Shown one piece after another: positions 53,055 to 61,583 of a stretch of 64,000 bases of DNA (position 1 is its first letter; each line of letters begins with the position of its first letter). Where the stretch lies: the NCBI RefSeq assembly GCF_900116365.1, contig NZ_FPAG01000001.1:124001-188000 (forward strand). Reading direction: 5' to 3'. A program made the position numbers and the translations under genes. This DNA comes from Zhouia amylolytica. Lineage in GTDB: Bacteria; Bacteroidota; Bacteroidia; Flavobacteriales; Flavobacteriaceae. The notes below the pieces were generated by a model. That model was not told the origin of the DNA. It did no database searches and saw only the letters and a program-made list of their open reading frames with translations.

Positions 53055-55106
53055 ATGTCTAAGAAGTATACTATAACTGCAGCTTTACCATACACAAACG
53101 GGCCGATACATATTGGCCATTTAGCCGGTGTTTATGTTCCGGCCGATATTTACTCTCGTTATTTACGTTTAAAAGGGAACGATGTAGCCTTTATTTGCGG
53201 TAGTGATGAACATGGGGTAGCCATACCGATGAAAGCAAAAAAGGAAGGGGTAAGTCCGCAAGAAGTTATAGACAAATACCATGGTATCATTAAAAAGTCA
53301 TTCGCAGATTTTGGAATTTCTTTCGATAATTACTCCCGTACTTCGGCTGAGATTCATCATAAAACTGCCTCTGAATTCTTCAAGAATCTATATGAGAAAG
53401 GAGAATTCATAGAGGAAGTTACCGAGCAATTATACGATGATGAGGCTAAGCAATTCTTAGCTGACAGATTTGTAACCGGAACCTGTCCGAAGTGTGGTAA
53501 CGAAGAAGCTTACGGGGATCAGTGTGAGCAATGTGGTAGTTCTTTAAATGCCACTGACCTTATCAACCCAAAATCTACGATAACCGGATCCAAACCAGTT
53601 TTAAAAGAGACAAGGCATTGGTTCTTACCATTGGATAAGTATGAACCATTTTTAAGAAAATGGATCTTAGAAGGACACAAGAAAGACTGGAAACCAAACG
53701 TTTACGGGCAAGTAAAAAGCTGGATTGATGAAGGTTTAAAGCCTCGTGCAGTAACTCGTGATTTGGATTGGGGGATTCCTGTACCAGTTGAAGGTGCTGA
53801 AGGAAAGGTTTTATATGTTTGGTTTGACGCTCCTATCGGTTATATTTCATCAACCAAGGAATGGGCTGAACGTGAAGGAAAAGACTGGGAGCCTTATTGG
53901 AAAGATGAAAACACCAAACTGGTGCATTTTATCGGGAAAGACAATATTGTTTTTCACTGTATCATTTTCCCAAGTATGTTAGAGGCTCATGGAGATTATA
54001 TACTTCCTGATAATGTTCCTGCTAATGAGTTTTTGAATTTAGAAGGCAATAAACTCTCCACTTCCAAAAACTGGGCTGTTTGGCTACACGAATACCTGGA
54101 AGAGTTTCCGGAGAAACAAGATGTTTTACGTTATGTATTAACAGCTAATGCTCCTGAAACCAAGGACAATGATTTTACCTGGAAAGATTTCCAATCTCGC
54201 AACAATAGTGAGTTGGTAGCGATCTTTGGTAATTTTATCAACAGGGTTGTGGTATTAACGAACAAATATTACAACGGTGTGATTCCGGAGCCTGGAGCCT
54301 TTAGTGAAGAAGATCAGAAGACGTTGGAGGAGTTGAAAGCTGCCCCTGGTATTATAGAATCATCCCTGGAGCGCTATCGCTTCAGAGAGGCCTCTCAGGA
54401 ACTTATGAATGTAGCCAGACTGGGTAATAAATACCTGGCAGATGCAGAGCCCTGGAAGCTTATCAAAACCGACGAGGAACGTGTTAAAACGATTATGTTT
54501 ACGGCCTTGCAAATTGCTTCTGCTTTGGCTGTTCTGAGTGAACCATTCCTACCATTTACAGCAACTAAATTGAAACGAATGCTAAACCAGGAAGGTTCTT
54601 TAAAGTGGACTGATGTTGCTTCTAAAGAGGTGTTAATTCCTGCCAATCATCAGGTAAATAAGAGTGAGTTGCTGTTCACTAAAGTTGAGGATGCTGATAT
54701 TCAGAAGCAGTTAGACAAACTGGAAGCGACTAAAAAAGCTAACGAACAAGCTAATAAGAGCCTGGAACCTATAAAAGACACTATTACCTACGAAGATTTT
54801 GCTAAACTCGATATGAGAGTCGGAACCATCGTAGAAGCCGATAAAATGCCTAAAGCTAAAAAGCTTTTGGTTTTAAAGGTTGATACAGGACTTGACACCA
54901 GAACTATTGTATCTGGTATTGCCGAGCATTTTAAGCCAGAAGATATTGTAGGTAAAAAGGTAACTGTTTTGGTAAATTTAGCTCCGAGAAAACTCAGAGG
55001 TGTAGAAAGTGAAGGGATGATCTTAATGACTGAGAATGCTGAAGGAAAACTTGTATTTGTTAATCCCGATGAAGCTGATACACCTAGCGGGGTTACTATA
55101 AATTAA
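53055..55106 (+). CDS. metG: Methionyl-tRNA synthetase
   Basis: A 683-residue class I synthetase. HIGH motif in [10 protein letters not shown], zinc-binding Cys4 (CPKCG ... CEQCG), the KMSKS-like loop as KLSTSKN, and a C-terminal tRNA-binding domain ([20 protein letters not shown]). Start at the ATG at 53055, since the TTG upstream belongs to the promoter. Normal length. Confidence 0.96.
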   Translation: MSKKYTITAALPYTNGPIHIGHLAGVYVPADIYSRYLRLKGNDVAFICGSDEHGVAIPMKAKKEGVSPQEVIDKYHGIIKKSFADFGISFDNYSRTSAEIHHKTASEFFKNLYEKGEFIEEVTEQLYDDEAKQFLADRFVTGTCPKCGNEEAYGDQCEQCGSSLNATDLINPKSTITGSKPVLKETRHWFLPLDKYEPFLRKWILEGHKKDWKPNVYGQVKSWIDEGLKPRAVTRDLDWGIPVPVEGAEGKVLYVWFDAPIGYISSTKEWAEREGKDWEPYWKDENTKLVHFIGKDNIVFHCIIFPSMLEAHGDYILPDNVPANEFLNLEGNKLSTSKNWAVWLHEYLEEFPEKQDVLRYVLTANAPETKDNDFTWKDFQSRNNSELVAIFGNFINRVVVLTNKYYNGVIPEPGAFSEEDQKTLEELKAAPGIIESSLERYRFREASQELMNVARLGNKYLADAEPWKLIKTDEERVKTIMFTALQIASALAVLSEPFLPFTATKLKRMLNQEGSLKWTDVASKEVLIPANHQVNKSELLFTKVEDADIQKQLDKLEATKKANEQANKSLEPIKDTITYEDFAKLDMRVGTIVEADKMPKAKKLLVLKVDTGLDTRTIVSGIAEHFKPEDIVGKKVTVLVNLAPRKLRGVESEGMILMTENAEGKLVFVNPDEADTPSGVTIN

Positions 55107-55115
55107 CTAATAACG

Positions 55116-56024
55116 ATGGGCATGTTAAAAATAGCTTATCATCCCATATACAAACATCCATTGCCTGAGGGACATCGATTTCCTATGATCAAATATGAAT
55201 TGCTCCCTCAGCAATTACTCCATGAAGGCACGTGTGGTCCGGAGAACTTTTTTACCCCTGAATTTCCGGAAGAGGAGCACATTTTAAGAGTTCATGATGA
55301 GGAATATTATCGAAACTTGATCAACTTGAGCTTAGATGCCAGAGCCGCTCGCAAAACCGGATTCCCACTTTCCAAAGAATTAGTAGAACGCGAAGTTATT
55401 ATTGCCGATGGCACTATTAAGGGATGTGGTTATGCGCTTAAGCATGGAATTGCCATGAATATAGCAGGAGGCACCCATCATGCCTATACTTCACACGGAG
55501 AGGCCTTTTGTTTGCTTAATGATCAGGCTATAGGGGCTCGATACCTCCTTCATGAGAAGCTGGCGAAAAAAATACTGATTATTGATCTGGATGTACATCA
55601 AGGTAATGGTACGGCCGAAATTTTCCAATCGGATCGGGATGTGTTCACCTTCTCGATGCATGGTAAGAACAACTATCCATTCCGAAAAGAAAAGAGTGAT
55701 CTGGACATTGAACTTCACGATGGCATTCAGGATGAAGAGTATTTAACCATTTTAAAAGACACACTTCCGTCTTTAATAAAGAAGGTAAATCCTGATTTTG
55801 TGTTCTATCTTTGCGGAGCTGATGTTTTAGCCACGGATAAACTCGGAAAATTAGGGCTGAGTATTGAAGGATGTAAGGATCGTGATGCCTATGTTCTTGA
55901 TTTGCTTCACAAAGCTAAAATTCCGGTACAATGCAGTATGGGTGGCGGTTATTCACCCGATATTAAATTAATTGTAGAAGCTCATGCAAACACTTACAGA
56001 TTGGCTCAGGAAATTTACTTCTAG
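55116..56024 (+). CDS. Histone-deacetylase-like (class I/II) amidohydrolase
   Basis: A 302-residue protein with the arginase/deacetylase active site: HH pair at 121-122 (GGTHHA), zinc ligands Asp159 and His161 (DLDVHQGNGT) and Asp236 (CGADVLATDKLG), and GGGYS near residue 287. In bacteria this family deacetylates polyamines, acetoin-like or other small acetyl compounds, or proteins. It lies 9 bp after metG and overlaps the PAP2 gene by 41 bp. Confidence 0.88.
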   Translation: MGMLKIAYHPIYKHPLPEGHRFPMIKYELLPQQLLHEGTCGPENFFTPEFPEEEHILRVHDEEYYRNLINLSLDARAARKTGFPLSKELVEREVIIADGTIKGCGYALKHGIAMNIAGGTHHAYTSHGEAFCLLNDQAIGARYLLHEKLAKKILIIDLDVHQGNGTAEIFQSDRDVFTFSMHGKNNYPFRKEKSDLDIELHDGIQDEEYLTILKDTLPSLIKKVNPDFVFYLCGADVLATDKLGKLGLSIEGCKDRDAYVLDLLHKAKIPVQCSMGGGYSPDIKLIVEAHANTYRLAQEIYF

Positions 56025-56865
56025 CAAAAAGTCTATTTTCTTTTTACTGGTCCTTTTAATTATATCAACTCATGGGTATTCCCAAGATAAGAACAGCCAT
56101 GCTGATGATAAAACCACCTGGCAACATTTCACCTACGATATGGGCAATGTTTTTGGTGGGATGGGTTACGCATATAGCAGGCCTTTTCATTGGGATAAGA
56201 AAAGCTGGCTGACCTTTGGAGGTGTTGCCGGAGGTACCATGCTATTATACACTATTGACGAACCGGCGAAAACCTATTTTGAGGATCAAAAAGAAGACAT
56301 CCCTCAATTTATAAGGGATTACGGATGGTATTACGGGAGTCCTCAAAACAACTATATGCTTACGGGCGTTGTCTACCTGACCGGTTTATTTACTAAAAAT
56401 GAGAAACTACGAAGAACCGGGGTGTTACTCATCTCCTCTGCTTCAGCTGCAGGCTTGTTACAACAAGTAAGCAAATATACTTTTGGAAGAGCGCGACCGA
56501 GAACGGGAGAACAAAAGAATACTTTCATTCCATTTTCGGATGATGCCGATTACCATTCCTTCCCATCGGGGCATACGATTCTGGCATTCACCAATGCTTA
56601 TGCCATCGCAAAACAATTTAAGAATCCGTGGGTGAAGGCAGGTATCTATACGGTTGGTTTGGTTCCGGGGATCTCCAGGTTATGGGAGGGTGCTCATTGG
56701 TTAAGTGATGTTGGCCTCAGTGTTGCCATCAGTATTTTTACTGTTGAAGCAATCGACAAATACCTCGACAGCAAATACGATGAAAAATATAATTCCAAAC
56801 AAAAGAAAACAGATTGGAGTTTAAGTTTTGGCCCCGGTACTGTTGGCGTTGTTGTTCATTTTTAA
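55984..56865 (+). CDS. PAP2-family membrane phosphatase
   Basis: A 293-residue phosphatase with signal-type segment at 17-32 (cleavage near GYSQ) and the full PAP2 motifs: K164-x6-R171P172, PSGH at 194-197, and S231R-x5-H238-x3-D242. It likely dephosphorylates lipid phosphates such as phosphatidate or undecaprenyl pyrophosphate, or an outer-surface substrate. The ATG at 55984 lies inside the end of the deacetylase gene; a later start would remove the signal peptide. Confidence 0.85.
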   Translation: MQTLTDWLRKFTSSKKSIFFLLVLLIISTHGYSQDKNSHADDKTTWQHFTYDMGNVFGGMGYAYSRPFHWDKKSWLTFGGVAGGTMLLYTIDEPAKTYFEDQKEDIPQFIRDYGWYYGSPQNNYMLTGVVYLTGLFTKNEKLRRTGVLLISSASAAGLLQQVSKYTFGRARPRTGEQKNTFIPFSDDADYHSFPSGHTILAFTNAYAIAKQFKNPWVKAGIYTVGLVPGISRLWEGAHWLSDVGLSVAISIFTVEAIDKYLDSKYDEKYNSKQKKTDWSLSFGPGTVGVVVHF

Positions 56866-56944
56866 TCTGCTTCTAAATAGCCTATTGCGCTTAGAATTGT
56901 TCCTTTTATTGTGTAACTTTACGTAAATCGCAAAATATCATATT

Positions 56945-57463
56945 ATGTTATCAGATAAAATTGAATCATTATTAAACCTACAGATAAGACGTGAAGCCGA
57001 ATCGGCCCAAATCTATCTGGCCATGGCTTGTTGGGCAGAAGTAAAAGGGTTAGAGGGAGTTGCTCAATTTATGTACAAGCAGTCCGATGAGGAGCGTATG
57101 CACATGCTCAAGCTTATCAAGTTCATTAACGAACGTGGAGGGCACGCTAAAATATCAGAGTTAAAAGCTCCTAATATAACCTTTAACTCTTTCCAGGAGA
57201 TGTTCAAGGAATTATACGATCATGAGGTATTCGTTACCAATAGTATTAATGAATTGGTACATGAAACACTTCAGCAGAAGGACTATACTACCCACAACTT
57301 TTTACAGTGGTACGTAGCAGAACAGATTGAAGAAGAAGCTATGGCAAGAACCATCCTCGACAAAATAAATATAATTGGTGACGATAAAAGTGGATTGTAT
57401 CTGTTTGACAGAGACATCCAGCAACTATCGGTAACCAGCTCAGCTTCAAATTCTTTAGAATAA
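56945..57463 (+). CDS. ftnA: Ferritin
   Basis: A 172-residue non-heme ferritin with the ferroxidase ligands Glu17, Glu50 and His53 (QSDEERMH) and the later EQIEEE stretch. It forms the iron-storage shell and detoxifies iron. No signal peptide. Just downstream, 57461-57472 and 57483-57494 can pair as a weak hairpin with one G-U pair. Confidence 0.93.
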   Translation: MLSDKIESLLNLQIRREAESAQIYLAMACWAEVKGLEGVAQFMYKQSDEERMHMLKLIKFINERGGHAKISELKAPNITFNSFQEMFKELYDHEVFVTNSINELVHETLQQKDYTTHNFLQWYVAEQIEEEAMARTILDKINIIGDDKSGLYLFDRDIQQLSVTSSASNSLE

Positions 57464-57515
57464 ATTTTAACAACTGAAAATATGTTAAAGTTTATTTAGA
57501 TTTAATATAAACAAC

Positions 57516-57523
57516 TATATTTG
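57516..57523 (+). promoter_or_regulatory. Putative -7 box for the small Lys/Cys-rich gene
   Basis: TATATTTG, 22 bp before the TTG start at 57546. The -33 position holds TTT rather than TTG. Confidence 0.4.
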
Positions 57524-57545
57524 TCCCAGCAAAACACGAATTAAG

Positions 57546-57722
57546 TTGGGCAAGAAGAAAGACAAGAAGAAGAAGGAGAAGAAAGAGAAAAAGAAGCTTG
57601 AAAAGATTGAAGCCAAAACAAAGAAAGGCTGTAAATCTAAATGCTGTAAAAAATATACCAAGGGAGAACACAAACGGTGCAAACGATGCCCGATGTTTGA
57701 TCTTCTTAAAAAAGCTGCATAG
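57546..57722 (+). CDS. Small Lys-rich protein with a Cys cluster, TTG start
   Basis: A 58-residue protein with a very basic start (residues 1-27 are mostly Lys with Glu and Asp) and a C-terminal part with six cysteines: C29-x3-C33-C34, then C45-x2-C48, and a closing PMFDLLKKAA. Length and composition resemble small conserved flavobacterial proteins I have seen without a function; the Cys pairs could bind zinc or another metal. No ATG is available upstream in frame; TTG at 57546 fits the -7 box at 57516-57523. A strong terminator follows 8 bp after the stop. Confidence 0.7.
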   Translation: MGKKKDKKKKEKKEKKKLEKIEAKTKKGCKSKCCKKYTKGEHKRCKRCPMFDLLKKAA

Positions 57723-57730
57723 CCATAAAG

Positions 57731-57764
57731 GACCGTCTAATACTGTTTTAGACGGTCTTTTTTT
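57731..57764 (+). terminator. Intrinsic terminator after the small Lys/Cys-rich gene
   Basis: Stem GACCGTCTAA (57731-57740) with TTAGACGGTC (57748-57757), then a T run. Confidence 0.9.
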
Positions 57765-58119
57765 ATGCCTTCCCACACATTGCCATTCCTCAATTATTTA
57801 TCGAATATCTTATATATCCAAGCAGGGAGCAATTAATATCCGAACCTAACATTATGCATGCCATTGGTATACGCTATTATAAGGATATTATAGGGATATA
57901 ATGGGGATAATATGGGGATAACATGGGGATAACATGGGGATAACCTTGCTTTTTGTAAGAATTTACCACGCTTATGTAATGCTGTTACCTTTTGGTATTT
58001 TGCCTGGTTATTTAATGTATCTCAGGATGGAAAATTTTTTGAATACTGGAATTCGATTGGATCTTACCTGGGGAGATATGATTACCATCAGGGTTTTGGC
58101 AATGGGATGTTATTAAACT
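57765..58119. other. Gene-poor region with tandem repeats and no supported gene
   Basis: About 355 bp between two terminators. It holds the 11-bp tandem repeats at 57881-57944 and two short overlapping open frames. One starts at 57934 within a repeat unit and would give 60 residues. The other, one frame over, runs to a stop at 58119-58121 without an early ATG. Neither resembles a known protein. It could be a decayed gene. Confidence 0.5.
57881..57944. repeat. Tandem 11-bp repeats (ATGGGGATAAC)
   Basis: Four units start at 57901, 57912, 57923 and 57934 (the first with AAT in place of AAC at the end), preceded by two decayed units at 57881 and 57891. It has the look of replication slippage. 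Confidence 0.85.
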
Positions 58120-58149
58120 AAAAAGGTTGTCTTTTCAGACAACCTTTTT
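58120..58149. terminator. Terminator downstream of the HMA lipoprotein gene
   Basis: A 13-bp perfect stem AAAAAGGTTGTCT / AGACAACCTTTTT (58120-58132 with 58137-58149) with a four-base loop, active in both directions. Confidence 0.9.
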
Positions 58150-58157
58150 AATGTATT

Positions 58158-58625
58158 CTAGTGCATGGTGTGTTCACCATCGTGACCATGATCGTCTGCC
58201 TTTTTCTCACCAGACTGATTCATTTCCATTGCATGGTCGTATTGACAACATCCAGGCAATTCTTTATAAGCCTCTTCACTAGCATTTACTTTTTCAGTAT
58301 CATATCCTGAAGCTGCGATTGCTGCATGTATTACATCTAAATCTGTTTTAGAATCATCGAAACTTACGTCGATCTTCTTTTTATCCTTATCCCAGGTAGC
58401 TTTATCTACTCCGTCAACACCTAGGGCAGCTGTTTCGATAGTTTTTTTGCACATGCCACAGTTACCTCTTACACCAAAAGAAACATCAGCCATAGCCATT
58501 TCTCCTGCATCACTCTGTACTTGCTCTGTTTCTGCTGTAGCATTGTTTTCTGCTTTTTTCTCACTTTTACATGCTGTAAAAGCAATAGCGGCAACCATTG
58601 CCACACTCATAATGATACGTCTCAT
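58158..58625 (-). CDS. Heavy-metal-associated (HMA) lipoprotein with His-rich tail
   Basis: A 155-residue lipoprotein (lipobox AFTAC, Cys19) with an HMA domain at about 45-115. The metal-binding loop is GNCGMC (Cys56, Cys59). A second Cys pair (GCC, about 125) and a His-rich tail (DDHGHDGEHTMH) follow. It probably captures copper or silver in the periplasm and passes it to the efflux pump encoded upstream in the same operon (22 bp spacing to cusB). Confidence 0.85.
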   Translation of the reverse strand: MRRIIMSVAMVAAIAFTACKSEKKAENNATAETEQVQSDAGEMAMADVSFGVRGNCGMCKKTIETAALGVDGVDKATWDKDKKKIDVSFDDSKTDLDVIHAAIAASGYDTEKVNASEEAYKELPGCCQYDHAMEMNQSGEKKADDHGHDGEHTMH

Positions 58626-58647
58626 AGTTTTAAATTTAAATTAATTA

Positions 58648-60330
58648 TTATTGAATTGTTTTAGTTACTTCTCCACAACTTAACATGGCGTCGCCATAAT
58701 AAGGGTTTAAAACCTTATCTTCTTTACTTAACCAATATGCGCCCTGGTTACTATCGGCCATCGGGCAATATTGAACATATAAGGTATCCTGTAATTCCTG
58801 AAAGTTACTCACCATGGCGATCATGTTCTCAGACAGGATTTTAAAATGGCTTCGCTGAGTTTCCAGATCTTTACTATTAGATACGGTTTCCAACATTTTA
58901 CGGATGACATCCACATGTTGTTGTTCCATTTTACCGAGGCTTGCCGTTTTGATATCCGACAGAGCTCCAAGTGCATTTTTAGCCTCACCCTGAGCTTGCC
59001 CTGCATTAGATGCTACCAATACATCTTTTAGTTTCAAATAAGCTTCCATTACCGGCATAAAGTCTTCTTGAAAACCGGTGGTCAGGGTCATCTCCATGCT
59101 CATTCCATCTTCGTGGTTCATCATAGATTTCTTTCCTTGAAGCTGGGCTGCTGCATCGACGGTAAAGGTTCCGTTTATGACCACCTCATCTCCAAATTCA
59201 AGTCCTTTGGTAATAACATAGCTATCTCCTGAGGTACTTCCGATGGTTACTTCTCTCATTTCAAAAACAGGCTCGTCTTTACCTGCTTTCACGTATACCA
59301 GGGATCTCTTACCGGTCCACAGCACAGCACTTTTCGGTACACTTATGAAGCTTTTTCCGCTTTGTTCTACACCTTCAAAAGCTCCTTCCACGAACATCCC
59401 CGGTTTAAACAGTCCGTTTTTATTTCTAAGGTCGGCTCTTACAGTTACCGTCCTGGTGGTACTGTTCAGTACAGGATCAATAAAGCTCACTTTAGCCTCG
59501 AATTCTTCATTAGGGTATGCTTTGGTTCTGATGGTTATTGTTTGTCCTTTTTTAAGGGAAGCGATTTGATTTTCATAAGCATCAAACTCAGCCCAGACTG
59601 TTCCCAGATCAGAAACCTTGTATAAGACCTGTCCTTGTTTCACATAGTCCCCTTCTTCCACCATTTTTTCCGTAACCACTCCAGAGGCATTGGCATATAC
59701 CGGAATGTTTTCTTTAACCTTACCCGAAGCCGCTATATCCTCAATTTGTTTATCGGATAATTTCCAAAATTTGAGTTTATTTTTAACTGCTTTATACAAT
59801 TGGGGTTGACTTTCCTTTAGTTTAGCTGCGGTAATCAACTCTTGTTGTGCTGAAAGCAATTCCGGAGAATAAATGAGTGCGAGAAGCTGGCCTCTCTTCA
59901 CTTGTTCGCCCGTAAAGTTCACGTAAAGTTTTTCAATTCTTCCACTGAAGTGTACGGTTTGGGTTGCATTTGCCTTTTCACTTTCTTTTATTTTACCTGA
60001 CAGTCGCAACATGCCATCGGCATTAACTTCACCTACCACAGCAGTTTGAATATTTGCCAGTGCCATGGCATTGCTTGTCATTTTGAACTGATTCGCTGCC
60101 AGTCCGTCTGCTGCCGCATCTGCCGGAATCAGGTCCATACCACAGATCGGGCAGGCACCTGGTTCTGGTTGCATTATTTGAGGGTGCATGGAGCAGGTCC
60201 ACATTTGATCTGCTTGTTCACCGGCGTGATCGTGTCCGTCTTCAGCAGCCGTTGACTGATTACCAAAAAAGATGTAACCAAGCGCCAACCCTGCAATAAA
60301 GATTACTATAAATACGATATACTTTTTCAT
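58648..60330 (-). CDS. cusB: RND efflux periplasmic adaptor (CusB-like) with metal-binding and DUF3347 domains
   Basis: A 560-residue adaptor. Order: N-terminal membrane anchor (4-22), His-rich stretch (HDH, 33-35), heavy-metal-binding motif WTCSMHPQ (44-51) with CPICGM at 60-65, the coiled-coil/lipoyl/beta-barrel adaptor core, and a C-terminal DUF3347 (about 425-540) with a second CPM motif. It links the CusA pump to TolC and hands over metal. Same operon as the TolC, CusA and HMA genes. Confidence 0.9.
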   Translation of the reverse strand: MKKYIVFIVIFIAGLALGYIFFGNQSTAAEDGHDHAGEQADQMWTCSMHPQIMQPEPGACPICGMDLIPADAAADGLAANQFKMTSNAMALANIQTAVVGEVNADGMLRLSGKIKESEKANATQTVHFSGRIEKLYVNFTGEQVKRGQLLALIYSPELLSAQQELITAAKLKESQPQLYKAVKNKLKFWKLSDKQIEDIAASGKVKENIPVYANASGVVTEKMVEEGDYVKQGQVLYKVSDLGTVWAEFDAYENQIASLKKGQTITIRTKAYPNEEFEAKVSFIDPVLNSTTRTVTVRADLRNKNGLFKPGMFVEGAFEGVEQSGKSFISVPKSAVLWTGKRSLVYVKAGKDEPVFEMREVTIGSTSGDSYVITKGLEFGDEVVINGTFTVDAAAQLQGKKSMMNHEDGMSMEMTLTTGFQEDFMPVMEAYLKLKDVLVASNAGQAQGEAKNALGALSDIKTASLGKMEQQHVDVIRKMLETVSNSKDLETQRSHFKILSENMIAMVSNFQELQDTLYVQYCPMADSNQGAYWLSKEDKVLNPYYGDAMLSCGEVTKTIQ

Positions 60331-60343
60331 TGTTCTGAATATT

Positions 60344-61573
60344 TTATTTAGTCAATGACTCTAAGGCAGCCTTACTATTGTGATATGCAGTAAGGGCCTG
60401 TAAGGTTGATAATTGATATTTTAAAATTAGTTGTTGTACCTCTAAAACCTGTTCGAAATCTATGGTTCCTGTTTGATAGGTCGTTAGGATCACTTGTTCG
60501 GCCTGTTTCGCCTGGTGCACATTCTCTGTCTGGGTACTGATGGTACGTTTAGCATTATTCAATGCTGCGAGGTTATCTTCAAACAGGGTTTCCAGTTCAT
60601 TTTCAGCATCTATCTTTGTATTTGCCAGAGCTTCCTGTTGTAACTGCAATTGTTTTCTTTTAGAGGTAAATTTCTTTGAAAACAATGGAATGGACAGATT
60701 CACCATAGGCATTACGATATCTTTTCCATTATCCGGCATCACCATATCTCTCTCATCCACAAACACATAATCTAATCCGACACCAATAGACGGGGCATTT
60801 TCTTTAGTAGCCGCCAGTTCCGATTGGGCGGTAGCTTCCTTCATTGCTTCAATTTTAAGCAGCTTCGGGTTATCAATAAGATTTTCTTTACTGAAAACCT
60901 CCTGAGTTACTTTTAAGGTATCTACGATCTTTACTTCTTCTAATATACTTCTATTCAGCAGTAAGTTAAAACCTTTTATATCTGAAACCAACTCTTCATT
61001 GACTACCTCTTTTTGATTTTTAAGTTCATTTATCTGAATTCGAATTTTTAGCACATCGACCATGGTGGTTCGGTTGTTTTCAAGTTCATTCAGTGCTAAC
61101 TCCTCATAGGTCTTTAAGATATTCAGGTTTTCCTCAATAATTTCTATAGAGGCCTTTTTTTCATAAAGCTTATAATAGGCTTGTTTAACTTTCAGGGTAA
61201 TATCTCGGGTGGTACTTCCCAGTTCGAAACGGTCACTTTCGGCTAAAGCTCCTGAAGCCTGTTTCTTTGCCTTCAAGGTTCCGAACCACGGAAACATCTG
61301 TGAAGCCGATAGTTTGGCTCTTTGCGGGCCCACCCTTGTTTCTGCTTCCTGAACAAAATATCCGCCTCCAATGGTGGTATTCGGAATACTTCCCACTTCG
61401 GATACTGCTTCCAGACTACTTTCATAGGTTAATTGCTTCGCCTGCAATTTCGGACTATTCTTTAAAGCTATATTGACATAGGCCTCTAGGTCTTGCCCCA
61501 TTGCGGCAGTATTGACCAAAATCAAAACACCTACCAGGCTCATCCATTTTTTTACGTCGCTTGTATTTTTCAT
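60344..61573 (-). CDS. TolC-family outer-membrane channel of the metal efflux system
   Basis: A 409-residue outer-membrane efflux protein with a signal peptide (about 1-26, AAMGQ) and two tandem TolC repeats of about 190 residues, rich in long helices. It is the outer-membrane exit of the CusA/CusB pump, encoded between those two genes (13 bp to cusB, 10 bp to cusA). Confidence 0.9.
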   Translation of the reverse strand: MKNTSDVKKWMSLVGVLILVNTAAMGQDLEAYVNIALKNSPKLQAKQLTYESSLEAVSEVGSIPNTTIGGGYFVQEAETRVGPQRAKLSASQMFPWFGTLKAKKQASGALAESDRFELGSTTRDITLKVKQAYYKLYEKKASIEIIEENLNILKTYEELALNELENNRTTMVDVLKIRIQINELKNQKEVVNEELVSDIKGFNLLLNRSILEEVKIVDTLKVTQEVFSKENLIDNPKLLKIEAMKEATAQSELAATKENAPSIGVGLDYVFVDERDMVMPDNGKDIVMPMVNLSIPLFSKKFTSKRKQLQLQQEALANTKIDAENELETLFEDNLAALNNAKRTISTQTENVHQAKQAEQVILTTYQTGTIDFEQVLEVQQLILKYQLSTLQALTAYHNSKAALESLTK

Positions 61574-61583
61574 ATCACGCTAT

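Noticed and set aside
57492-57776. 94-residue minus-strand frame rich in Leu and Phe
   Set aside because: It is the antisense of the Lys-rich small gene and crosses its terminator; the hydrophobic look is the complement of AAG/AAA codons.
57598-57849. 83-residue plus-strand frame
   Set aside because: It overlaps the small Lys/Cys-rich gene in another frame and runs through its terminator.
57934-58116. 60-residue frame after the tandem repeats, and an overlapping frame ending at 58119
   Set aside because: The first starts inside a repeat unit and the second has no usable start. Both are open by chance as far as can be seen, and no protein family was recognised.
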